The notes: generated by a model not told the origin, from the sequence alone. DNA of 64,000 bases from Streptococcus oralis subsp. tigurinus (GCF_002356415.1 NZ_AP018338.1:124001-188000), one strand, 5' to 3'; shown: positions 48,034 to 58,171, counted from the stretch's first letter. Translations and numbers: made by a program.

Positions 48034-48978
48034 TTAGAACCATTTTTTATGGATGAGATAGAGAGTGAGCGAAACACTCAGAGCAAAGGCGATAAAGACG
48101 ATTAACCAGAAGGCGTGAGGCTCACCGTTTAGAGGGATTTCATTATCCTTAAAGTTCATCCCGTAGGCTGAGAAGATCATGGTTGGGATAGACATAACGA
48201 TGGTCACGAGAGCCAGGGTCTTCATGATGTTGTTCTGGTTATTGGAAATGATAGAGGCAAAGGTCTCTGTCATAGAGTGAAGGACGTTTCCATAAATATC
48301 TGCCATCTCAATGGCCTGTTGGGTTTCAATCAGAGTGTCTTCGAGTAGGTCTTCGTCTTCTAGGTATTTCTTGATATTGCTAGTTGCGCTGGTCAATTTC
48401 TTAATCACGCGCTCGTTCGTCTTAAGCGAGGCCTTGAAATAGACGATGGTCTTTTCCAATTCCATGAGCTCGATCAGCTCTTCGTTTCGAGTAGACTTGT
48501 GAAGTTGACTTTCGATTTGTTCACTCTTACGGTCGATCGAACGAAGGGCCGTAAGGTAAAGTTCGGCGTTGCGGTAGAGAATCTGGAAGATAAAGCGTGA
48601 ACGCATGAAGGTGTAAAAGTTGCGCAGTCTACGGTTGATAAAGACATCGAGAACGGGGAGGGATTCCAAGCAGGTGGTGATAATGGTTTCCTCGGTGATG
48701 ATAATCCCCAGCGGAATCGTAACGTAGTAGGTACGATTGTTTCTTTCCTCTGTGATGGGAACGTCCACGATGATCAAAGTATACTCGTCTTCGATGGTAA
48801 TACGGGACATTTCTTCCGCATCGAGCGGTGCTCGAAGGTCGGCAATGTCAATGTCGAAGGCGTTAGCGATTTCCAACGATTCATTTTGTGTAGGATTGAC
48901 GAGGTTGATCCAAGTACCCGGTTCAAGCGTGTCGATCTCTTTAAATTCAGTTGTTGTTGAGAGAAAAACTTGTTTCAT
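48034..48978 (-). CDS. corA: CorA family magnesium/divalent cation transporter
   Basis: 314-residue channel-type transporter; a large cytosolic domain, then two C-terminal membrane helices with the pore motif YGMNF (about residues 273-277) between them. It takes up Mg2+ (or Co2+/Ni2+ in relatives). Together with the M-box-controlled mgtA-type ATPase at 54341, the window holds two Mg2+ transport genes. Likely co-transcribed with the DUF1129 and TfoX-N genes. Confidence 0.93.
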   Translation of the reverse strand: MKQVFLSTTTEFKEIDTLEPGTWINLVNPTQNESLEIANAFDIDIADLRAPLDAEEMSRITIEDEYTLIIVDVPITEERNNRTYYVTIPLGIIITEETIITTCLESLPVLDVFINRRLRNFYTFMRSRFIFQILYRNAELYLTALRSIDRKSEQIESQLHKSTRNEELIELMELEKTIVYFKASLKTNERVIKKLTSATSNIKKYLEDEDLLEDTLIETQQAIEMADIYGNVLHSMTETFASIISNNQNNIMKTLALVTIVMSIPTMIFSAYGMNFKDNEIPLNGEPHAFWLIVFIAFALSVSLTLYLIHKKWF

Positions 48979-49074
48979 ATCCCCTATCCTTTCCTACTAT
49001 TCAGTGATTCATTTTTTGCACCGTACTATTATACTATAAAAACAGCTTTTTGGGTAATAGAATTTCACATTTTT

Positions 49075-49083
49075 TGGTATAAT
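49075..49083 (+). promoter_or_regulatory. promoter of uvrA
   Basis: TGGTATAAT is an extended -10. An ATG that opens a longer uvrA frame (49082) overlaps this -10 and so cannot be the start. Confidence 0.6.
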
Positions 49084-49114
49084 GGAAAGCAATAATGGAC
49101 TAGAAAGAACAAAG

Positions 49115-51940
49115 ATGCAAGATAAAATTGTGATTCATGGGGCGCGTGCCCATAACTTAAAAAATATTGATGTGGAGATTCCAAGAGACAAGCTGGTTGT
49201 TGTGACTGGTTTGTCAGGTTCTGGGAAATCCAGTCTGGCCTTTGATACCCTCTATGCTGAAGGTCAACGTCGCTATGTGGAGAGTCTATCTGCTTATGCC
49301 CGTCAATTTTTGGGCAACATGGAAAAACCAGATGTAGATGCCATTGATGGCCTCAGCCCAGCTATTTCCATCGACCAAAAAACGACTAGCAAAAACCCGC
49401 GCTCGACCGTTGGAACGACGACTGAAATCAATGATTATTTGCGTCTCCTCTACGCACGTGTGGGGACGCCATACTGTATCAACGGGCATGGGGCTATCAA
49501 GGCTTCTTCTGTGGAGCAAATTGTGGATAAGGTTTTGGAATTGCCAGAACGCCAACGTCTGCAAATCTTAGCTCCTGTCATTCGTAAGAAAAAAGGGCAA
49601 CACAAGAGCGTCATTGAAAAGATTCAGAAAGACGGTTATGTCCGCGTCCGTGTGGATGGGGAAGTTTATGATGTGACCGAAGTGCCAGAGTTGTCGAAGA
49701 GCAAGCAACACAATATCGATGTCGTGGTCGACCGTATTGTCATTAAGGAGGGCATTCGTAGCCGTCTCTTTGATTCCATTGAGGCTGCCCTTCGTATCGC
49801 AGAAGGTTATGTCATTATCGACACTATGGACGATTCTGAGTTGCTCTTCTCTGAGCATTATGCCTGTCCAGTTTGTGGATTTACTGTTCCAGAGTTAGAG
49901 CCTCGTCTCTTCTCTTTCAATGCTCCTTTCGGCTCTTGTAGTGAGTGTGACGGTTTGGGTATCAAGCTAGAAGTGGATACTGATTTGGTAGTGCCAGACG
50001 CCAGCAAAACTTTGCGTGAGGGAGCCTTGGCACCTTGGAATCCTATCTCATCTAACTACTATCCAAACATGCTAGAGCAGGCCATGACAGCCTTTGGAGT
50101 AGATATGGATAAGCCTTTTGAAGACTTGTCAGAAGAAGATAAGAACTTGATTCTTTACGGCTCAGATGGCAAGGAATTCCATTTCCATTATGAAAATGAA
50201 TTTGGTGGTGTGCGTGATATCGACATTCCGTTTGAGGGAGTCGTCAATAATATCAAGCGTCGTTATCACGAAACCAATAGTGATTACACGCGCACCCAAA
50301 TGCGTCTCTACATGAATGAGCTGACCTGCGGGACTTGTCACGGCTACCGTCTCAATGACCAGGCCTTGTCTGTCCGTGTGGGTGGGGAGAAAGGACCCCA
50401 TATCGGAGAGATTTCAGACCTGTCTATCGCAGACCACTTGGCTTTGGTGAGCCAGTTGACTCTGTCTGAAAATGAAGCCATTATCGCCCGTCCCATTCTC
50501 AAGGAAATCAAGGATCGCTTGACCTTTCTCAATAACGTAGGTCTTAACTATTTGACTCTGTCGCGTTCGGCAGGAACCCTTTCAGGTGGGGAGAGTCAGC
50601 GTATTCGCTTGGCGACCCAGATTGGATCCAACCTATCAGGTGTCCTATATATCCTGGATGAGCCGTCCATCGGTCTTCACCAGAGGGATAATGACCGCCT
50701 GATTGCTAGTCTGAAAAAGATGCGTGACTTGGGCAATACTCTCATCGTGGTGGAACACGACGAAGATACCATGCGCGAGGCGGATTATCTGATTGACGTT
50801 GGTCCGGGTGCTGGTGTTTTTGGTGGAGAGATTGTTGCTGCAGGAACGCCCAAACAGGTGGCTCGCAACAGCAAGTCTATCACTGGTCAGTACTTGTCAG
50901 GAAAAAGAGCGATTCCAGTGCCAGCAGAGCGCCGTTCCGGAAATGGTCGCTTTATCGAGGTGACAGGAGCGCGTGAGAACAACTTGCAAAATATTACCGC
51001 TCGCTTCCCATTAGGAAAATTCATCGCAGTGACAGGGGTGTCAGGTTCAGGGAAATCGACCCTAATCAACAGTATTCTCAAAAAAGCAATCGCTCAGAAA
51101 CTAAATCGCAATTCAGATAAACCTGGTAAATTTAAAACGATTACGGGGATTGAGCATGTAGACCGCTTGATTGACATTGACCAGAGCCCGATCGGACGGA
51201 CGCCGAGGTCCAACCCAGCTACCTATACGGGAGTTTTTGACGATATACGTGACCTCTTTGCCCAGACAAATGAAGCTAAGATTCGAGGCTATAAGAAGGG
51301 CCGTTTCAGTTTCAACGTCAAGGGTGGTCGTTGCGAAGCCTGCTCAGGTGACGGGATTATCAAGATTGAGATGCACTTCTTGCCAGATGTTTACGTGGCT
51401 TGTGAAGTTTGCCATGGGACTCGCTACAACAGTGAAACCTTAGAAGTCCACTATAAGGAAAAGAATATCTCGCAAGTCTTGGACATGACGGTTAATGACG
51501 CAGTCGAATTTTTCCAACACATTCCCAAGATTCAACGTAAACTCCAGACTATCAAGGATGTAGGGCTGGGCTATGTAACCTTAGGACAACCAGCTACCAC
51601 CCTTTCAGGTGGAGAAGCCCAGCGTATGAAGTTAGCTAGTGAACTCCACAAACGCTCAACAGGTAAGTCCTTCTACATTCTGGATGAGCCGACGACAGGA
51701 CTTCATACGGAGGACATCGCTCGTCTGCTCAAGGTTTTAGCACGTTTTGTAGACGATGGCAATACAGTCCTCGTTATCGAGCACAATCTAGATGTTATTA
51801 AAACAGCAGACCATATCATCGACTTGGGACCTGAAGGCGGTGTTGGTGGAGGAACCATCATTGCAACAGGAACCCCAGAAGAAGTAGCGGCCAACGAAGC
51901 CAGCTACACAGGGCAGTATTTGAAAGGAAAGTTAAAATAA
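49115..51940 (+). CDS. uvrA: excinuclease ABC subunit A
   Basis: Damage-recognition ATPase of nucleotide excision repair; 941 residues from the ATG at 49115. Two ABC modules: Walker [15 protein letters not shown] near residue 32 and [11 protein letters not shown] near 640, each with an LSGGE signature. Zinc fingers are visible as CPVCGF...CSECDG and CEACSGDG...CEVCHG. Monocistronic, with a terminator after it; uvrB is not in the window. Confidence 0.97.
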   Translation: MQDKIVIHGARAHNLKNIDVEIPRDKLVVVTGLSGSGKSSLAFDTLYAEGQRRYVESLSAYARQFLGNMEKPDVDAIDGLSPAISIDQKTTSKNPRSTVGTTTEINDYLRLLYARVGTPYCINGHGAIKASSVEQIVDKVLELPERQRLQILAPVIRKKKGQHKSVIEKIQKDGYVRVRVDGEVYDVTEVPELSKSKQHNIDVVVDRIVIKEGIRSRLFDSIEAALRIAEGYVIIDTMDDSELLFSEHYACPVCGFTVPELEPRLFSFNAPFGSCSECDGLGIKLEVDTDLVVPDASKTLREGALAPWNPISSNYYPNMLEQAMTAFGVDMDKPFEDLSEEDKNLILYGSDGKEFHFHYENEFGGVRDIDIPFEGVVNNIKRRYHETNSDYTRTQMRLYMNELTCGTCHGYRLNDQALSVRVGGEKGPHIGEISDLSIADHLALVSQLTLSENEAIIARPILKEIKDRLTFLNNVGLNYLTLSRSAGTLSGGESQRIRLATQIGSNLSGVLYILDEPSIGLHQRDNDRLIASLKKMRDLGNTLIVVEHDEDTMREADYLIDVGPGAGVFGGEIVAAGTPKQVARNSKSITGQYLSGKRAIPVPAERRSGNGRFIEVTGARENNLQNITARFPLGKFIAVTGVSGSGKSTLINSILKKAIAQKLNRNSDKPGKFKTITGIEHVDRLIDIDQSPIGRTPRSNPATYTGVFDDIRDLFAQTNEAKIRGYKKGRFSFNVKGGRCEACSGDGIIKIEMHFLPDVYVACEVCHGTRYNSETLEVHYKEKNISQVLDMTVNDAVEFFQHIPKIQRKLQTIKDVGLGYVTLGQPATTLSGGEAQRMKLASELHKRSTGKSFYILDEPTTGLHTEDIARLLKVLARFVDDGNTVLVIEHNLDVIKTADHIIDLGPEGGVGGGTIIATGTPEEVAANEASYTGQYLKGKLK

Positions 51941-51945
51941 GATTT

Positions 51946-51978
51946 AAAAGGCTCTGCTTTTCAGGCAGAGTCTTTTTT
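51946..51978. terminator. bidirectional terminator between uvrA and the nucleotidyltransferase gene
   Basis: AAAAGGCTCTGC pairs with GCAGAGTCTTTT around a short loop, with T-runs on both strands. Confidence 0.8.
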
Positions 51979-52732
51979 ATAATAAATTACGAATTTTTTG
52001 TTTTATAAATGGGTTAAGAGAATAGTCTTTATCCAGATATTCTAGGAGTGCTTGAGCAGACTCAGAAATGCGTTCGTAACCTTGCAAAAAGTGAGGCAAT
52101 TGCTTGGCTTCCTTTGGATAACCTTCTTCAAATCGTCTGTTGGTATTAAAGATATCTATAAAATTAGATTTAGAAGTTGTTTCCAAACTGATTAGTTCAG
52201 CCCAAAGCTTGACGGATCTGTTTTGTATTAAATCATAAGCAGCTAATTTTTCGCCTCGCTGATAGCGACCTAGCCCTAAATATAGATTACATAAAATTTC
52301 TCCCAACAGCCATTCACGGTCTCTGTTTTCTTTTGATGACAGTCTTTGTGGCTGACAGATTGTTTCATCAAAACCGACCTCCTTCCAGATAATCTTGCCT
52401 TCAGAGAAGGGAATGTTTACCAGTTCATGACTTTCAAAGACAGCAAATTCACAAAAAACATCATCTTCAAATAGAACTTTATGTCCGTCCACTGTATTTT
52501 GGTAGTGAAATGCAATTGGTTCTAGCTTACTTAACCAGGTTAGGTCTTGGATATAAGTCTGCTTGTAGCCATCTTTTACAATAACAAAGAAGTCTAAATC
52601 TGAGTACTGATCCAATCGTTCTCTTTCTGTTCCGCAAGAACCAAGTGCCAGCAAAGCTAGTGCTTGGTTCGAATCTTTTAGAGACTGACCAATCTCATCT
52701 AGCCTTTGTAACAGTAATTCTGTTTTATTCAT
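51977..52732 (-). CDS. nucleotidyltransferase domain protein (aminoglycoside/lincosamide-type)
   Basis: 251-residue protein with the DNA polymerase beta-like nucleotidyltransferase signature: GSCGTERERLDQYSDLDFF at about residues 32-50, giving GS-x12-DxD. A helical C-terminal part follows. It resembles lincosamide nucleotidyltransferases of the Lnu(B)/Lnu(F) type in layout, but whether it adenylylates a drug or an endogenous substrate cannot be told. Convergent with uvrA; monocistronic. Confidence 0.75.
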   Translation of the reverse strand: MNKTELLLQRLDEIGQSLKDSNQALALLALGSCGTERERLDQYSDLDFFVIVKDGYKQTYIQDLTWLSKLEPIAFHYQNTVDGHKVLFEDDVFCEFAVFESHELVNIPFSEGKIIWKEVGFDETICQPQRLSSKENRDREWLLGEILCNLYLGLGRYQRGEKLAAYDLIQNRSVKLWAELISLETTSKSNFIDIFNTNRRFEEGYPKEAKQLPHFLQGYERISESAQALLEYLDKDYSLNPFIKQKIRNLL

Positions 52733-52851
52733 ATCGATACCTCATTCTTTCTTGTCTAACAAAAATTATACATTAAGCGCTTTCAAGTGTCGATTTTATC
52801 TAATCCTAGCTATATAGATTGTATTATTTTCGGTATTTTTTTGCTATAATA

Positions 52852-52860
52852 AATTAAATC
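52852..52860 (+). promoter_or_regulatory. promoter of pepP
   Basis: TGCTATAAT, an extended -10, lies 19 nt before the pepP start with ACGGAGG between. Confidence 0.6.
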
Positions 52861-52879
52861 ATTTTACGGAGGTTTTCTC

Positions 52880-53941
52880 ATGTTATCAAGAGTTGAAAAA
52901 TTTGAAGCAGCATTGGCTCAGACAGAATGCGATGCTGTCTTAGTAACCAATCTGAAGAATATTTACTATCTGACTGGTTTCAGCGGGACAGAAGCGACGG
53001 TTTTCATCAGTAAAAAGCGCCGAATTTTCCTGACGGATGCGCGCTATACCCTGATTGCTAAAGGAGTGGTTGAGGGCTTTGATATTGTTGAAACGCGAGA
53101 TGCGGTTGGTGAAATTGCCAAAATCGTTGCAGACGACAAGCTGGAAAAAATTGGCTTTGATGACGAGATTTCCTATGCTTACTTCAAGATGCTGGAAAGT
53201 GTGTTTGCTGGTCATGAGTTGGTGCCGATGACAGGCTTTATCGAAAATCTGCGGATGATCAAGGATGAGCAAGAAATCGCAACCATTCGCAGGGCCTGCC
53301 AGATTTCGGATCAAGCCTTCCTAGATGTACTAGACTTTATTAAGCCTGGTCAGACGACAGAGCTGGCTGTTATGAACTTTTTGGATGCCCGCATGCGCCA
53401 GTTAGGTGCCTCAGGCGCCTCTTTTGACTTCATCATCGCTTCGGGCTACCGCTCTGCTATGCCACATGGAGTGGCTAGTAACAAGGTTATTCAAAAGGGT
53501 GAAACCCTAACCATGGACTTTGGTTGCTACTACAATCACTATGTCAGCGATATGACGCGGACTGTTCATGTGGGGCAGGTGACAGATGAGGAGCGGGAAA
53601 TTTATGATATTGTCCTTCGCAGCAATCAAGCTCTGATAGAAGCAGCTGAGGCTGGTCTCAGTCGGATCGATTTTGACCGGATTCCTCGTCAAATTATCAA
53701 CGATGCAGGCTACGGACCTTACTTTAGCCACGGGATTGGACATGGGATTGGTCTGGATATCCATGAAATTCCTTACTTTGGCAAGTCAGAAGAGCCAATC
53801 AAGGCTGGCATGGTCTTGACCGATGAGCCGGGCATCTATCTGGATGGAAAATACGGGGTGCGTATCGAGGATGATATCTTGATTACGGATACAGGTTGCG
53901 AATTATTGACCCTTGCTCCGAAAGAATTGATTGTTATCTAA
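52880..53941 (+). CDS. pepP: Xaa-Pro aminopeptidase (M24B)
   Basis: Removes N-terminal residues before proline; dinuclear Mn peptidase of 353 residues. A creatinase-type N-terminal domain is followed by the pita-bread catalytic domain with metal ligands in TMDFGCYYNHYVSDMTRT (about 212-229), SHGIGHGIGLDIHE (about 281-294), TDEPGIYL and GVRIEDDILIT. The start follows ACGGAGG. Own promoter; no clear terminator before the mgtA leader. Confidence 0.95.
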   Translation: MLSRVEKFEAALAQTECDAVLVTNLKNIYYLTGFSGTEATVFISKKRRIFLTDARYTLIAKGVVEGFDIVETRDAVGEIAKIVADDKLEKIGFDDEISYAYFKMLESVFAGHELVPMTGFIENLRMIKDEQEIATIRRACQISDQAFLDVLDFIKPGQTTELAVMNFLDARMRQLGASGASFDFIIASGYRSAMPHGVASNKVIQKGETLTMDFGCYYNHYVSDMTRTVHVGQVTDEEREIYDIVLRSNQALIEAAEAGLSRIDFDRIPRQIINDAGYGPYFSHGIGHGIGLDIHEIPYFGKSEEPIKAGMVLTDEPGIYLDGKYGVRIEDDILITDTGCELLTLAPKELIVI

Positions 53942-53959
53942 GAAAAATGAGATAAATCA

Positions 53960-53988
53960 TTGACTTTTACTATTGAAAGGTTTATACT
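53960..53988 (+). promoter_or_regulatory. promoter of the mgtA leader
   Basis: TTGACT (53960-53965), a 17-nt spacer and TATACT (53983-53988), placing the 5' end near 53995, just upstream of the M-box. Confidence 0.75.
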
Positions 53989-53989
53989 G

Positions 53990-54182
53990 ATAGGCGAAAA
54001 CGGTAGGTGAGGCTACCATAGGGATACGGATGACTACCGCAAAGCAGTGGAGACACTACTCGTTGGTCAACAGTCCTGGTCGCGAAGGTCAAGACTAAGC
54101 TCATTACATTGCCCTATGGAGTTAAAGCTTGAACGAAAACAGATAATGAGTTTTTAGTCCTATCATTTTATGGTGGGATTTT
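53990..54182 (+). ncRNA. M-box (ykoK) magnesium riboswitch with terminator
   Basis: The core landmarks of the M-box aptamer are readable: GTAGGTGAGGCTACCATAG, GGGATACGG, GACTACCGC, GTTGGTCAACAG and the 3' CCCTATGGAGTTAAAGCTT. These pair in part (CCATAGGG with CCCTATGG). A stem TCCTATCAT-TTT-ATGGTGGGA (54158-54178, two G-U pairs) followed by TTTTCT is a plausible Mg2+-dependent terminator. It precedes an Mg2+-type P-ATPase, which supports the assignment. Boundaries are approximate. Confidence 0.85.
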
Positions 54183-54215
54183 CTACTGTTTTAGAACAAG
54201 GAAAGGAGACAGACG

Positions 54216-54287
54216 ATGCAAATTGACGATCATCCAGAACCGCACATACACAGCCAATCGCTGATTTGTGTCGTTCTGCCCTCATAA
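54216..54287 (+). CDS. leader peptide upstream of mgtA, 23 aa, acidic/proline-rich start
   Basis: ATG at 54216 is 7 nt after a perfect AAAGGAG. The peptide reads M-Q-I-D-D-H-P-E-P-H-I-H and continues to S-Q-S-L-I-C-V-V-L-P-S before TAA. It lies between the M-box terminator and mgtA. The DDHPEP stretch at residues 4-9 recalls the EPDP stretch of the enterobacterial leader MgtL, where acidic residues and prolines destabilise ribosomes at low Mg2+. Its 3' half lies in one arm and loop of a long hairpin that competes with a second hairpin before the mgtA ribosome site. Translation of it is predicted, not proven. Confidence 0.7.
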   Translation: MQIDDHPEPHIHSQSLICVVLPS

Positions 54288-54326
54288 AGTGATTGGTCTC
54301 TGTGTATGAAACATATCATTCATACA
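54245..54326 (+). promoter_or_regulatory. two mutually exclusive hairpins in the mgtA leader
   Basis: Hairpin A: CATACACAGCCAATC (54245-54259) pairs with GATTGG and CTGTGTATG (54291-54308) with a 3-nt bulge, 15 bp in all. Hairpin B: TGTATGAA (54303-54310) pairs with TTCATACA (54319-54326). They share 54303-54308, so only one can form; the mgtA AGGAG (54330-54334) lies 4 nt after B. A ribosome on the leader peptide would open A and allow B. Confidence 0.65.
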
Positions 54327-54340
54327 GATAGGAGAAACCA

Positions 54341-57001
54341 ATGAAAACTACAAAAGAAAGATTAGCAACAGCTGTTCAAACATCATTAAAAGATAGTCTC
54401 GCTTTTTATCATACAAGTCTAGATGGACTGGGCCAAGAACAAGTTGAAGAAAACCGTGATCTTTATGGAGAAAATACTATCACCAAGGGTCAAGAGGATT
54501 CAATCATTAAAAAGATTTACGAGTCAATCATCAATCCATTCACAATAATTTTGCTTGTGATTGCCTTCATTTCTCTCGTTACAAACGTCTGGCTTGCCAA
54601 ACCTGGTCAAGAAGATCCAACGACATCTATCATTATCGTTGTCTTAATTTTGATTTCAGGAGGTATCCGTTTTGTCCAAGAGTTGCGAAGTGATAAGGCA
54701 ACAACCAACCTTTCAAAATTGATTGTCAACACTGCAACGGTTATTCGGGAAGGTCAAGTGCAAGAATTACCGATTGATGATTTGGTGGTAGGAGATATTG
54801 TGAAATTAAGTGCAGGGGACATGATTCCTGCAGATGTCGTCTTATTTGAATCACGCGACTTTTTTGTTCAACAGTCAGGTTTGACTGGAGAAAGTGATGC
54901 GGTCGAAAAAATTGCTTTAGAAAAAGTGCAACAACCCTCATTGGATAGTTTGCTAGAATCTGAATCCCTCGCTTTTATGGGAACAAATGTCATATCTGGT
55001 AGTGCAAAAGCGATGGTTTTGGCAGTTGGTGATCATACTATGATGGGAGCTATCGAACAGACTCTGAATACCTATGATGAACCAACTTCTTTTGAACGTG
55101 AAATGAACACCGTTTCATGGTTGCTCATTCGATTAATGCTGGTCATGGTTCCCATTGTATTTTTCACCAATGGTTTGACAGACGGTGACTGGTTGGAAGC
55201 AGGTGTCTTTGCACTTAGTGTTGGTGTGGGTCTTACACCAGAAATGTTGCCGATGATCATTACAGCTAGTCTAGCAAAAGGTTCTATCATCATGGCTAAA
55301 GAAAAGGTTGTGATTAAAAAACTCAATGCCATACAGGACTTAGGTGCCATCGATATCTTATGTACAGATAAAACAGGGACTTTAACTCAGGACGAGATTG
55401 TGTTGGAATATCCTTTGGATATCCATGGAGATTTGGACCTTACTGTCTTACGTAGAGCTTATCTAAATTCTTATTTCCAAACAGGTTTAAAGAATTTGAT
55501 GGACCGAGCTATTATCAAACGGACAGAAAAAGAAGCGAAAGAACACAGCCTTCTACAAAATCTAGATCAAACATTTCAAAAAATTGATGAACTTCCCTTT
55601 GACTTTGAACGTAGACGGATGAGCGTCATTGTAAAAGATGATGAGGGGACTGTTAGTATGGTGACCAAGGGAGCCTTAGAAGAAATGCTCACGATTTCAT
55701 CTCGTGTAGAGTATCATGGCGAAATAACTCCTTTGACGGATGCCATTCGTGCAGAAATCTTAGCAGAAGTCGGACAATTAAATAAACAAGGGCTACGTGT
55801 CTTAGGGATTGGCTATAAGACGGATATACAAGAAGGCTATAGTTATACAGCCAAAGATGAAAAGGATATGATCCTGACCGGTTATCTTGCCTTCTTGGAT
55901 CCACCAAAACCTTCAGCGGCACCTGCAATCAAGGCTTTACTTGAACATGGTGTTAAAACTAAGATTTTAACTGGGGATAATGAAAAAGTAACGCAAGCCA
56001 TCTGTGAGAAAGTTGGTTTGGACATTGAACACATCCTTTTAGGGGTAGATATCGACCAAATGTCAGATGAGCAGTTGGCAGAAGTGGTTGAAAGTGTAAC
56101 AGTATTTGCTAAATTGTCTCCTGACCAAAAAGCTCGCATCATTCTACAGTTAAAAAGAAATGGTCATGGTGTTGGTTATATGGGAGATGGTATTAACGAT
56201 GCTCCATCTATGAAGGTGGCAGATGTTGGCATTTCCGTTGATACTGCAGTAGATATTGCCAAAGAGACTGCTGATGTCATTTTGCTAGATAAGGATTTGA
56301 TGGTGCTTGAAAAAGGGCTGGTTGAAGGACGAAAAGTCTATGCTAATATGACTAAGTACATTAAGATGACAGTTAGTTCAAACTTTGGGAATATATTCTC
56401 TCTTCTAGTTGCAAGTATCTTCTTGCCATTTCTACCAATGTCTCCTGTTCATCTAATTGTCCTAAACTTAGTTTACGATTTATCTTGTGTGGCCTTGCCG
56501 TTTGATAATGTGGATCAAGACTTCCTAAAACAACCCCATACATGGGAAGCAAAATCCATTACCCGATTTATGGTTTGGATGGGGCCTATCTCATCTATCT
56601 TTGATATTTTGACCTTTATCTTCCTTTACTTTATCATTGTTCCATTGATGACAGGACATGATTATGTTCATGGGTCTGAATCAGCCCTTCAGTTTATTAT
56701 CTTTTTCCAAACAGGATGGTTCATCGAATCTATGTGGTCTCAAACAATGGTCATCCACATGCTTCGTACAGCAAAAGTTCCTTTTGTACAGAGCAGACCA
56801 GCCTGGCTTGTGATTTTGATGACTTTAGTTGCTGCCTTTTTTGTAACCAGTCTACCTTATGGACCGCTAGTACATATCCTTCGTTTAGCTCCATTGGGAC
56901 TGCCTTACTTCTTGTTCTTAATCTGTATTATTTTCTTGTATATGTTTAGTGTCACAGTTATTAAGAAATTTTACATTAAGAAGTACAAGGGATGGCTATA
57001 G
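54341..57001 (+). CDS. mgtA: magnesium-translocating P-type ATPase (MgtA type, P3B)
   Basis: 886-residue membrane pump. The P-type landmarks are SGLTGESDAVEK (actuator, near residue 185), phosphorylation site CTDKTGTLT near 344, MVTKGALEEML and TGDNEKVTQ (nucleotide domain) and GDGINDAP near 617. The VGVGLTPEMLPMI helix before the phosphorylation site is the mark of the MgtA/MgtB subgroup of Mg2+ importers. An M-box riboswitch and a leader peptide upstream support induction at low Mg2+. Ca2+-type pumps (CaxP-like) of streptococci are the alternative, but lack this upstream control as far as I know. Confidence 0.9.
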   Translation: MKTTKERLATAVQTSLKDSLAFYHTSLDGLGQEQVEENRDLYGENTITKGQEDSIIKKIYESIINPFTIILLVIAFISLVTNVWLAKPGQEDPTTSIIIVVLILISGGIRFVQELRSDKATTNLSKLIVNTATVIREGQVQELPIDDLVVGDIVKLSAGDMIPADVVLFESRDFFVQQSGLTGESDAVEKIALEKVQQPSLDSLLESESLAFMGTNVISGSAKAMVLAVGDHTMMGAIEQTLNTYDEPTSFEREMNTVSWLLIRLMLVMVPIVFFTNGLTDGDWLEAGVFALSVGVGLTPEMLPMIITASLAKGSIIMAKEKVVIKKLNAIQDLGAIDILCTDKTGTLTQDEIVLEYPLDIHGDLDLTVLRRAYLNSYFQTGLKNLMDRAIIKRTEKEAKEHSLLQNLDQTFQKIDELPFDFERRRMSVIVKDDEGTVSMVTKGALEEMLTISSRVEYHGEITPLTDAIRAEILAEVGQLNKQGLRVLGIGYKTDIQEGYSYTAKDEKDMILTGYLAFLDPPKPSAAPAIKALLEHGVKTKILTGDNEKVTQAICEKVGLDIEHILLGVDIDQMSDEQLAEVVESVTVFAKLSPDQKARIILQLKRNGHGVGYMGDGINDAPSMKVADVGISVDTAVDIAKETADVILLDKDLMVLEKGLVEGRKVYANMTKYIKMTVSSNFGNIFSLLVASIFLPFLPMSPVHLIVLNLVYDLSCVALPFDNVDQDFLKQPHTWEAKSITRFMVWMGPISSIFDILTFIFLYFIIVPLMTGHDYVHGSESALQFIIFFQTGWFIESMWSQTMVIHMLRTAKVPFVQSRPAWLVILMTLVAAFFVTSLPYGPLVHILRLAPLGLPYFLFLICIIFLYMFSVTVIKKFYIKKYKGWL

Positions 57002-57086
57002 TTTGTGATTTGTCAAGAAAAAAGTACGAAAATCGCTAAAAAAGTTAAATTTTTTTAAAAATAGGTCCCAAGTCGGATGTTTTTTA

Positions 57087-57095
57087 TGGTATAAT
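57087..57095 (+). promoter_or_regulatory. promoter of the spx gene
   Basis: TGGTATAAT, an extended -10, lies 41 nt before the ATG, which follows GAAAGGGGTAGGTAC. Confidence 0.55.
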
Positions 57096-57136
57096 AGACT
57101 AAACTGATAGTAACATGTAGCGAAAGGGGTAGGTAC

Positions 57137-57535
57137 ATGATCAAAATTTATACAGTCTCAAGTTGTACTAGCTGTAAAAAAGCGAAAACTTGGCTCAATG
57201 CCCACCAGTTAAGTTATAAAGAACAAAATCTTGGTAAAGAAGGAATTACGAGAGAAGAGTTATTAGACATTCTCACGAAAACCGATAATGGAATTGCCAG
57301 TATCGTTTCATCGAAAAACCGCTACGCTAAAGCTCTTGGAGTTGACATTGAAGATTTGAGTGTCAATGAAGTGCTCAACTTAATCATGGAAACACCACGG
57401 ATCTTAAAGAGTCCGATTCTCGTTGACGAGAAGCGCCTACAAGTCGGCTATAAAGAAGATGATATCCGTGCCTTCTTGCCACGCTCTGTCCGTAATGTAG
57501 AAAATGCAGAAGCACGTCTACGTGCAGCTCTATAA
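57137..57535 (+). CDS. spxA: Spx/ArsC family regulator (Spx-type)
   Basis: 132-residue Spx protein that contacts the RNA polymerase alpha subunit and redirects transcription under thiol or envelope stress. The redox CxxC is in SSCTSCKKA (Cys 10 and 13), with the RILKSPILVDEKRLQVGY core near residues 92-109. Streptococci have two Spx paralogs; this locus, upstream of ireB-ruvX, fits the one usually called SpxA2, but I do not insist on the number. A weak hairpin at about 57541-57570 may end the transcript. Confidence 0.9.
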   Translation: MIKIYTVSSCTSCKKAKTWLNAHQLSYKEQNLGKEGITREELLDILTKTDNGIASIVSSKNRYAKALGVDIEDLSVNEVLNLIMETPRILKSPILVDEKRLQVGYKEDDIRAFLPRSVRNVENAEARLRAAL

Positions 57536-57601
57536 AACATCAAGGCTGGGAGTGATTCCTGGCCTTGTTTGCTCTTCTATTTCAAAATCATGTGAGGAAT
57601 T

Positions 57602-58171
57602 ATGAAAAAGTTACTAATTGCTAGTTTTGCTCTACTCTTTTTGCTTGCGGGATGTGGGCAAAAAAAGGAAACCCCTGCTGCTTCTACAACAGCATCTGAC
57701 CCCATCCAATCAAACCTTCCCGTTTTGGACAATGCCGAAAAGAATACGGTTGTCACTAAGACCCTGTTGATGCCGAAGTCAGAAAATGGAACGCAGCAGA
57801 TTCAGACTATTACCTATAAAGGCAATCAATTTTTGACCTTGACCATTCAGCAAAAACGACCTGTCGGGGATGAACTCAAGACTTTTATCTCTGAAAATGG
57901 CCTAGAGGAGACGCAAAAAGCGCTTCAAGAAGCTGAAGAGAAGGATGAGACCATCCAAGAGGCACGCAAACTAGCAGGATTTACACTGGAAACCAAGCTA
58001 CTCAGCGAGACCGAAATCCAGACAACAACGACTTATGATTTTCAAGTATTGGATGTCAAAAAGGCATCTCAGATCGAATATTTAAAAAATATCGGTCTTG
58101 AAAATCTCTTAAAAAACGAACCTAGCCAATATATTGCAGACAGAGTGGCAAATGGGGCGACAGAACAATAG
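57602..58171 (+). CDS. DUF1307/YehR-like lipoprotein
   Basis: 189 residues with a signal peptide and lipobox LLAGC (Cys about 19), followed by a Ser/Thr-rich linker and a domain with TLLMPKSENGTQQIQTITYKG. The C-terminal half (about 60-180) matches the YehR/DUF1307 lipoprotein type in my reading. Function unknown. It lies between spx and the ireB operon on the same strand. Confidence 0.78.
   Translation: MKKLLIASFALLFLLAGCGQKKETPAASTTASDPIQSNLPVLDNAEKNTVVTKTLLMPKSENGTQQIQTITYKGNQFLTLTIQQKRPVGDELKTFISENGLEETQKALQEAEEKDETIQEARKLAGFTLETKLLSETEIQTTTTYDFQVLDVKKASQIEYLKNIGLENLLKNEPSQYIADRVANGATEQ

Noticed and set aside
49082-49114. A longer uvrA start at 49082
   Set aside because: This ATG overlaps the promoter -10, so the mRNA would begin downstream of it.
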